Part shown: in pieces, positions 59,144-64,000 of the stretch
How positions within the stretch are numbered: the first letter of the stretch is position 1
Layout: the number at the start of each line of letters is the position of its first letter
Origin: Microcaldota archaeon
GTDB taxonomy: Archaea > B1Sed10-29 > B47-G15
Direction: 5' to 3'
DNA: 64,000 bases
NCBI GenBank assembly: GCA_003660975.1
Contig: QMVG01000005.1
Span: 1 to 64,000, forward strand
Notes under the pieces: generated by a model
The model's database searches: none
What the model saw: only the letters and a program-made list of their open reading frames with translations
What the model was told of the DNA's origin: nothing
Made by a program: the position numbers and the translations under genes

Positions 59144-59611
59144 ATGTTGTTGATAAGCAGTTCCAGAAAACCTTCAAGGAAGACAAGGACTTTAGCCAGG
59201 CAGTTAGCAAAAGCAGTGCCTCACTCGCGTTATATCACAAGGGGAAAGAAAAATATTGATGCCTTATGTTCAGAAGCACGGCGCTTGGGTTATTCAAGAA
59301 TTGCTATCATATATGAAAAACACGGCAATCCAAGTCAGATCCACTTTATAGAGAACCACGTAGATTCGTGGGAATGGCTTCCTGAAATAATCCAGATAGA
59401 GCACAGTAGTATCAATGAAAAAATAAAAAAGGCGTTTGAGGAAATTAAAGTACTGGGTGAAAACAAGGATAAGATAACAAAGCTGTTTAACACAGAAACA
59501 TCAGATGAAACAGAAAATGTCATAGAGGCTGAAAAAAATACCATCAAGGTTAAAAAGCATAAAAAGGAATTTGTGTTCATAAAGTATAGGATAATAAAAA
59601 AGGAGGTTTAA
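59144..59611 (+). CDS. Brix-domain rRNA-processing protein (Imp4-like)
   Basis: These 155 residues begin LLISSSRKPSRKTRTLARQLAKAVP and PHSRYITRGKKNIDAL, the Brix signature, with RIAIIYEKHGNPSQIHF in the middle and a strand-rich end (EFVFIKYRII). It should bind pre-rRNA. Between Rpb12 and prefoldin many archaea also have Pcc1; it is absent here. The start is 5 bases after rpoP. Confidence 0.88.
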   Translation: MLLISSSRKPSRKTRTLARQLAKAVPHSRYITRGKKNIDALCSEARRLGYSRIAIIYEKHGNPSQIHFIENHVDSWEWLPEIIQIEHSSINEKIKKAFEEIKVLGENKDKITKLFNTETSDETENVIEAEKNTIKVKKHKKEFVFIKYRIIKKEV

Positions 59612-59613
59612 GG

Positions 59614-59955
59614 ATGGCAGAAGAAGATTTGCAAAAGCAGTTGGTCTTTGCAGATAGCCTGCAGAGGCAATTGCAGAACATATTAGGACAAAAACAGTTC
59701 TTGGAATTGGAAAATGTTCAGATAAACAACAGCTTGGCTGAGCTTGAGAAAGCCAAAGGCAAGGTATTTAAGGCAGTTGGAAATGTCCTTATTGAAAAAG
59801 ACGTGAAAAAACTTATAGATGAGCTCAATGAAAAGAAAAAACAAAACGACGAGAAAATAGAAAAGCTTAAAAAGCAGGAAGAAATGATTAACTCAAAATT
59901 AACCGAGGTGCAGAAGGGCATTGAGGAGAAGCTGAAAAATAAGAAGAATGAATAA
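59614..59955 (+). CDS. pfdB: Prefoldin subunit beta
   Basis: These 113 residues form an N-terminal helix (LQKQLVFADSLQRQLQNILG), the beta hairpin around AKGKVFKAVGNVLIEKDVKK, and a long C-terminal coiled coil. It makes the hexameric jellyfish with alpha subunits and hands unfolded protein to the thermosome. AAGGAGG precedes the ATG. It ends the superoperon. Confidence 0.94.
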   Translation: MAEEDLQKQLVFADSLQRQLQNILGQKQFLELENVQINNSLAELEKAKGKVFKAVGNVLIEKDVKKLIDELNEKKKQNDEKIEKLKKQEEMINSKLTEVQKGIEEKLKNKKNE

Positions 59956-60002
59956 GCTTTAAATATGAATACTGGTTTATAGAATAGAGAGGCTGATTTG
60001 CT

Positions 60003-60242
60003 ATGTATAAGCTAAGCGATGTTTATGGAAAGAGGATATTTGACCAGCATAGTAATTTCATAGGCACTGCGCGAGATGTGCTTATAGACCCTGCAGAGAA
60101 AAGGATAAAGTTTTTGCTCAAAGAAGACCCTATGAGCATTCTTGGAAGGGATAGAGTAGAAGCCAAGAAATTCATAAAAGAAAACTTCATTCCTTTTGAA
60201 AAAGTAATTGCCATAGGTGACATAATCATATTAAAGGAGTAA
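60003..60242 (+). CDS. PRC-barrel protein (first)
   Basis: These 79 residues form a PRC-barrel-like small beta fold: YGKRIFDQHSNFIGTARDVL, then FLLKEDP, IPFEKVIAIGDIIIL. Such proteins pair with RNA-processing or photosynthesis proteins; in archaea they occur as cell-division-linked and unknown small barrels (CdpB-type). TATA-like CTTTAAATATG lies about 45 bases upstream. A paralogue follows 6 bases later. Confidence 0.8.
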   Translation: MYKLSDVYGKRIFDQHSNFIGTARDVLIDPAEKRIKFLLKEDPMSILGRDRVEAKKFIKENFIPFEKVIAIGDIIILKE

Positions 60243-60248
60243 GGTATT

Positions 60249-60491
60249 ATGAAGCCAGTAATAGGAAAAAAATTAAAAGGAAGGGCCGTGGTAAGCACAG
60301 CAGGTTTGAGATTGGGAGAGGTTCTGGACGTGTATTTTGAGCGCGGCGGAGAGCTTCTTAGCCTGGTGGTGAAACCAGAGAAAATAACAAAAGACATAGA
60401 AGAGTACATAAATCCAAACAATCTCATTGAGGTGCCTTTTGAAAAAGTACAGGCAATAGGCAGGTATGTTATCGTTGATTTTCCGTTCTGA
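60249..60491 (+). CDS. PRC-barrel protein (second)
   Basis: These 80 residues are paralogous in pattern: IGKKLKGRAVVSTAGLRLGEVLDVYFERGGELLSL, then VPFEKVQAIGRYVIVDF. It lies in one operon with the first. Archaeal PRC-barrel pairs can form hetero-oligomers; in Haloferax such proteins tether FtsZ, but no FtsZ gene is here. AGTAAGGTATT precedes ATG 60249. Confidence 0.8.
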   Translation: MKPVIGKKLKGRAVVSTAGLRLGEVLDVYFERGGELLSLVVKPEKITKDIEEYINPNNLIEVPFEKVQAIGRYVIVDFPF

Positions 60492-60495
60492 ACTT

Positions 60496-60504
60496 CTTTT
60501 TTAT
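60496..60504 (+). terminator. T-rich terminator after the PRC-barrel operon
   Basis: CTTTTTTTATT directly follows the second PRC-barrel stop. Archaeal transcription ends at such T runs without a hairpin. A TATA-like TTTTTATAAT follows at 60508-60516 and may start the next transcript. Confidence 0.35.
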
Positions 60505-60570
60505 TAATTTTTATAATGAATGCCCTTAGCTGCTTTTCTTTTAAAAAGAGAAAAAGGCAAATGTGGTTGT

Positions 60571-60666
60571 GGAGAGGCAGGGAAACCACACAAATGACCC
60601 CTTTGGCTGGGTGAGCCTTCTCCCATGCCTCTCCTAATTATTAACAACCGTTTCCTTCCTGCCTCT
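60571..60666 (+). ncRNA. Candidate structured RNA with two competing stems
   Basis: GGAGAGGCA (60571-60579) pairs perfectly with TGCCTCTCC (60626-60634); GGGA (60580-60583) then pairs with TCCC (60621-60624), and GGCT/AGCC closes an apical loop. AGAGGCAGG (60573-60581) is also fully complementary to CCTGCCTCT (60658-60666), so two exclusive folds exist. TATA TTTTTATAAT at 60508 predicts transcription start near 60540. The region 60492-60927 holds no convincing gene otherwise. It could be a guide RNA, a riboswitch-like leader or another small RNA; no known box motifs are clear. Confidence 0.45.
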
Positions 60667-60927
60667 TAAGCCAACTCACCTCCAATAGTTATAATGAACA
60701 AGTGATATATAAAACTATCGTTTATGTAAAAAATTGGCACAGAAATCCATATAAATAGTATACAATTGTTCAATTATTTAAGTATAAGTTGGATAAATGT
60801 CTATATGTATATAAATAGGTTAAAATCAACACGAAGAATTAGGGCCATCATTGGCAGTTTCTTAAGGGCGCGCAGATATATAAAGATTTTGTCAAAGCTT
60901 AATAAAGTGCTCTTTCTTACTTTATTT

Positions 60928-61951
60928 ATGGGAGTAGATTACCGTAAGCATTTAAGAAACGTTAAGAAAACTTTGGAGATGCGAGCGCTTCTCTTTGGCG
61001 CTGACCTTACATATGTAAGCGGCTGGCCTTCTTCTTACTCAGAAAGCTATGATTGCCTGCTTACTGGAAGGCAAAATTACCTATTTACTTGGGATTATGA
61101 AGTTTTTAAAAGGGTGAGTAAAAAGATAGCTGTAAGGCACGGAAAAAATCTAAAAACTTTTTTGGAAAGCAAACGCATAAAAGAGCTTGGAATCAGGAAG
61201 GATAAGATAAGCTATAAGCTCTACCAAAAATTAAGCAGAAAAACACGTTTGATAGATATATCAGAGGAACTGAAAAAAATAAGGAGCGTGAAGGATACTG
61301 AAGAAATAAAAGCGATAAAAAAAGCATGCAGCTATGCAGACAAAGCAATGGGAGTAGCTATGGAAGTAGTTAGAGAAGGTGTTAGTGAAAGAAAGGTTAG
61401 AAATGAGATTTTGCATGCTGTGATGGATGAATGTGAAAGCATTGCTTTTGAGCCGATAGTGGCAAGCGGAAGGAATTCATTATATATTCACATACTGCCA
61501 GAAAAAAAGAAGATAAAAAAGGCAGAAACAGTAATCGTAGACATCGGCTTTAAAGTAAACAATTACTGCTCTGATTTAAGCAGGACTTTTATAGTAAAGC
61601 CAAGCAAAAAGCAGAAGGAATTGTATGAGAAGGTGCTTGAAGCCCAAAATGTGGCAATGGACTTAGCTTACCCTGGCGTGAAGGCCTCTGAAATATCAAA
61701 AGCCGTTGATGATTTTTTTCAAAAGCAAAGGCCTTGATAAATATGTCAAATATGCTCTTGGTCATGGTGTGGGAATAGAGGTTCACGAAAGCCCTTTGAT
61801 AAGCTCAAAAAGCAAAGACCTGCTGCATGAGAACACAGTATTCACGCTGGAACCTGGCCTGCACATTCCAAAGCTAGGAGGCATACGCATAGAAGACACC
61901 TTTGTCATGACAAAAAAAGGCCCGAAAGCATTAACAAAGGTTGAAAAATAA
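60928..61951 (+). pseudogene. M24-family Xaa-Pro dipeptidase with frameshift
   Basis: The first part (to TGA 61735-61737) encodes the creatinase-like N-domain and the first metal ligands IVDIGFKVNNYCSDLSRTF. The rest, in the +1 frame from about 61712, encodes ALGHGVGIEVHESPL, FTLEPGLHIP and GGIRIEDTFV with the remaining His and Glu ligands. The frames meet at a run of seven T (61713-61719); six T would give an intact protein of about 341 residues. It may be a sequencing error, a slippage site or a real disruption. ATG 60928 is chosen over the frame opening at 60766 since TAATAAAG lies about 28 bases upstream and the extra N-terminus is not family-like. Confidence 0.8.
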
Positions 61952-61969
61952 GGTTAAAAGCAAAAGATT

Positions 61970-62005
61970 GGGCTTTTATTCCTATTGGAATAAACGTCAA
62001 AGCCC
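61970..62005. terminator. Hairpin between convergent genes
   Basis: TTTATTCC (61975-61982) and GGAATAAA (61987-61994) pair perfectly around TATT, and GGGCTTT (61970-61976) and AAAGCCC (61999-62005) form an outer arm. It lies between the peptidase stop (61951) and the next convergent stop (61997), so it may end transcripts from both sides. Confidence 0.4.
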
Positions 62006-62263
62006 TATGTCTTCCTCAGCTTCCTCTACTTCTGGCATTGCCTTGCCGACTGGTATCACAATGTTTCTGGTTTGGTTCTTGTCTACTGAATAAACTATCC
62101 TTATGTTGCCGAAGGCAGACCTTTCATTGGAAAGCCTTTCTATTCTATCTAGAATATCTTTTGCCTTGACGCTCATCGCTCCTTCAAATATAATATCCTC
62201 TACCTTAAAGCCAGCCTCTTTGAGCATTTTATAAGACTTTACAACTTCATCTTTCATTCCCAT
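61997..62263 (-). CDS. Small unknown protein
   Basis: About 88 residues: a helical first half (KDEVVKSYKMLKEAGFKVED), then VKAKDILDRIERLSNERSAF, then strands (NIRIVYSVDKNQTRNIVIPV) and an acidic tail. The gene is in the same strand as no neighbour. ATG 62263 is chosen; a GTG at 62272 and ATG 62257 are also in frame. No family is recognised. Confidence 0.5.
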   Translation of the reverse strand: MGMKDEVVKSYKMLKEAGFKVEDIIFEGAMSVKAKDILDRIERLSNERSAFGNIRIVYSVDKNQTRNIVIPVGKAMPEVEEAEEDIGL

Positions 62264-62369
62264 ATAAACCACTAAAAATAGGCAGTGCAGATTTATTAAG
62301 CTTGCTCTCAGCTGTGATATTTATTAATGATTAATAGTCTAATAATTCAAACAAATTTCAGTGATTAAA

Positions 62370-62906
62370 ATGAATGTAGAGATAATCCGAATTTGCAACT
62401 TTGAGCTCTTTAAGTTCATAAATGGCATGGCAGGAAAAAACACAATTTTAGATACTTTTATGATCCTATCAGCCAAGTACATCATATATATAATACCCAT
62501 ACTGGTCGCTTTAATGCTTATTAAGAAAAGAGATAGGGTGAATGGCATATTGGTAGGCATAAGCACTGTACTGGCCTATGCATTAGTAGAGTTGATAAAC
62601 AGCATATATTATCATGCAAGACCTTTTGCGCTTGGCGTTGGGACAAAACTAATTCCCTATCCTTTGGAAAGCTCATTTCCCAGCGGCCATACTACTTTGA
62701 TGTTTACTGCAGCATTTTCCCTTCTCTTGCTGGGCAAAAAAAAGCTTGCGAAAGTCATGCTGTTTTTGGCTTCAATAGTTGCTTTTTCCAGAATTTACGT
62801 TGGAGTGCACTTTCCAATAGATATATTTGCAGGCGTTGCTTTAGCTTTTTTTGTGTCTGTCTTGGCAATTGAGAGTAAAAACAAAATTATGAGATGGTCA
62901 AAATGA
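62370..62906 (+). CDS. PAP2-family membrane phosphatase
   Basis: About 178 residues with five or six spans. Signature: YYHARPFALG, SSFPSGHTTLMFTAAFSLLL and SRIYVGVHFPIDIFAG, the three PAP2 motifs with the catalytic His. Likely dephosphorylates an isoprenyl (dolichyl/undecaprenyl-type) diphosphate for reuse in glycan building. ATG 62370 is preferred; an in-frame GTG lies at 62361. It overlaps the DedA gene by 4 bases. Confidence 0.92.
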   Translation: MNVEIIRICNFELFKFINGMAGKNTILDTFMILSAKYIIYIIPILVALMLIKKRDRVNGILVGISTVLAYALVELINSIYYHARPFALGVGTKLIPYPLESSFPSGHTTLMFTAAFSLLLLGKKKLAKVMLFLASIVAFSRIYVGVHFPIDIFAGVALAFFVSVLAIESKNKIMRWSK

Positions 62907-63517
62907 TAGAGATATTGGGAGAATTGGCCTCATTGATTGTGAATGCAGTTGGAGATATGGGTTATATAGGAATAGTAATTCTCATGTTTTTAGAGAGCTC
63001 CTTCTTTCCATTCCCTTCGGAGATAGTAATGATACCTGCTGGTTATCTTGCCTTCCTGGGAAAAATGGATTTACTGCTGGTTGTTTTTTTCGGTATCCTC
63101 GGCAGCGTTCTCGGAGCTGCCTTTAACTATTGGCTGGGACGGTATTTAGGAAGGCCTATGCTCATTAAATACGGAAAATATTTCTTCTTGAGCAAGGAGA
63201 GATTTGAATTTGTTGAGAGCAAATTTAATGAAAATGGGGAGATGATAACATTTATAGGCAGGTTAATTCCTGGCTTGAGGCAGTACATCTCATTTCCTCC
63301 AGGCATAACTAGAATGAACTTTGCTAAGTTCATGGCGTTTACAGCTATGGGAGCAGGTATATGGGTAAGCATTTTAGCAATACTTGGCTTTTACCTCGGA
63401 AAAAAACAACATTTAATAAATGAATACTTAAGGCAGATAACAATAGTTATCCTTGCACTATGCATTGCTTTGATAATCATATATTTTGTGTGGAAGAAAA
63501 AACAGCGATCACATTGA
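62903..63517 (+). CDS. DedA/VTT-family membrane protein
   Basis: These 204 residues have FLESSFFPFPSEIVMIPAGYLA, FFGILGSVLGAAFNYWLGRYLG and FIGRLIPGLRQYISFPPGITRM, the DedA signature with the re-entrant loops and the conserved Arg. DedA proteins move lipids across membranes; some recycle undecaprenyl phosphate. Sitting next to PAP2, it fits carrier-lipid recycling. ATG 62903 overlaps the upstream stop. Confidence 0.92.
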   Translation: MIEILGELASLIVNAVGDMGYIGIVILMFLESSFFPFPSEIVMIPAGYLAFLGKMDLLLVVFFGILGSVLGAAFNYWLGRYLGRPMLIKYGKYFFLSKERFEFVESKFNENGEMITFIGRLIPGLRQYISFPPGITRMNFAKFMAFTAMGAGIWVSILAILGFYLGKKQHLINEYLRQITIVILALCIALIIIYFVWKKKQRSH

Positions 63518-64000
63518 ACCTTGGGCAGCAATCTCCAGCAACTTGTTTATCTCTATTCGATATTGGAAGGGCAGATGCTTCAGAACGGGTTCAACAAATC
63601 CCTTTATCAAAACTGCTCTTGCAGTTTCCTCATCTAAACCCCTGCTCATCAGGTAAAAGAGTGCCTCCTCATTTAACCTTCCTATGGACGCTTCGTGGGA
63701 AAGCTCAGCGTCTTTATGTTTAGTAAATAATGCAGGCACACTTTCTATTTCGCTCTTATCATCAAGCAATATGCCATCACAGGAGATATGGCCTTTGCAT
63801 TTGCTGAAAGCTTTTATTTCGTCCTCAATAAGGATACTGGAAGCTTCAGAAGCAATTGCCTTGCTTGGCAACACAACAGAGGACTGTTTGCCTCTCACAT
63901 AAACGGTTGCTCCAAGCTTTACTTTGCTGCTTTTGGTGAAAACAATGCTCTCCACAGATACCTTTGAATTATCTCCTCTGATTTCTATCTCAGGATACTC
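63509..64000 (-). CDS. SufB/SufD-family Fe-S assembly scaffold, C-terminal part (runs off the right edge)
   Basis: The open frame of 163 codons runs from the window edge. It shows the SufB/D beta-helix end and the C-terminal helices: AELSHEASIGRLNEEALFYL, MSRGLDEETARAVLIKGFVEPVL, then EINKLLEIAAQGSM. These include the conserved SHEAxIGRL segment. The protein would partner with SufC in Fe-S cluster assembly. It overlaps the convergent dedA gene by 9 bases. SufC is not seen in the window. Confidence 0.92.
   Translation of the reverse strand, partial: EYPEIEIRGDNSKVSVESIVFTKSSKVKLGATVYVRGKQSSVVLPSKAIASEASSILIEDEIKAFSKCKGHISCDGILLDDKSEIESVPALFTKHKDAELSHEASIGRLNEEALFYLMSRGLDEETARAVLIKGFVEPVLKHLPFQYRIEINKLLEIAAQGSM

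Noticed and set aside
60766-60927. N-terminal extension of the M24 peptidase frame
   Set aside because: The 54 extra residues are basic and aromatic, unlike family N-termini; a TATA-like element lies just before ATG 60928.
1-64000. CRISPR arrays, rRNA genes, complete insertion sequences
   Set aside because: No regularly spaced repeats, rRNA segments or transposase frames were seen; the only mobile-type features are the RM cassette and the tRNA-end duplication.

Overview
The window is archaeal chromosome. It encodes TFB, Gar1, thermosome, prefoldin beta, a proteasome alpha subunit, SBDS, the exosome core Rrp4/Rrp41/Rrp42, RNase P proteins Rpp30 and Pop5, RpoP, eL15, uL16 (L10e), eL37-type L37Ae, aIF5A, LSm, archaeal Trm1, cupin-type phosphoglucose isomerase, archaeal GAPDH and archaeal class I aldolase. 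Many promoters show a TATA element about 27 bases before the first ATG (leaderless), and internal operon genes have GGAGG/GGTGAT ribosome sites. The compact overlapping genes, DUF5752 and DUF2226 families and many lysine-rich helical orphans suggest a small-genome lineage, possibly DPANN or a deep euryarchaeal group. I cannot resolve it further from sequence alone.

Layout. 1-2054: an AT-rich restriction-modification cassette (partial nuclease, methyltransferase, small coupled protein). 2138-3699: TFB with a long basic N-terminal extension whose DNA also encodes Gar1 in another frame. 3706-20152: a storage-polysaccharide and Embden-Meyerhof island: eukaryote-like (GT3) glycogen synthase, GalT, debranching enzyme, GH57 amylase, GT4 transferase, two PfkB kinases, TIM, PGK, GAPDH, aldolase and cupin PGI, interrupted by a DsbA-like secreted protein and DUF5752 genes. 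20234-27751: surface proteins, a radical SAM protein, Trm1 and RNase HII. 27793-30008: a heat-shock operon (Hsp20-thermosome) with a palindromic operator-like site and a hairpin against the ribosome site. 30076-36357: orphans, HAD, LigD-type phosphoesterase, DJ-1, DUF72, tRNA-Cys with cysS, and a metallo-hydrolase. 36351-44524: IleRS, ValRS, a surface protein, ProRS and aIF5A.

45620-48816 is a tightly packed TatD, NYN, DUF2226, roadblock-like, MinD, LSm operon, the best candidate here for an undescribed system. It is followed by tRNA-Ala, whose last 17 bases plus 3 flanking bases are duplicated 91 bp downstream among hairpin repeats. 49165-52927: coiled-coil orphans, L10e and two PP-loop tRNA-thiolation enzymes. 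53028-59955: the archaeal exosome/proteasome superoperon with an extra small cupin-like gene. 60003-64000: PRC-barrel proteins, a structured RNA candidate, a frameshifted M24 peptidase, PAP2 and DedA membrane proteins, and the end of a SufB/D gene.

Together the first third supports storing and mobilising a glucan through a reversible glycolytic trunk. The last third is information processing. All names rest on motif recognition by eye; no database search was run.
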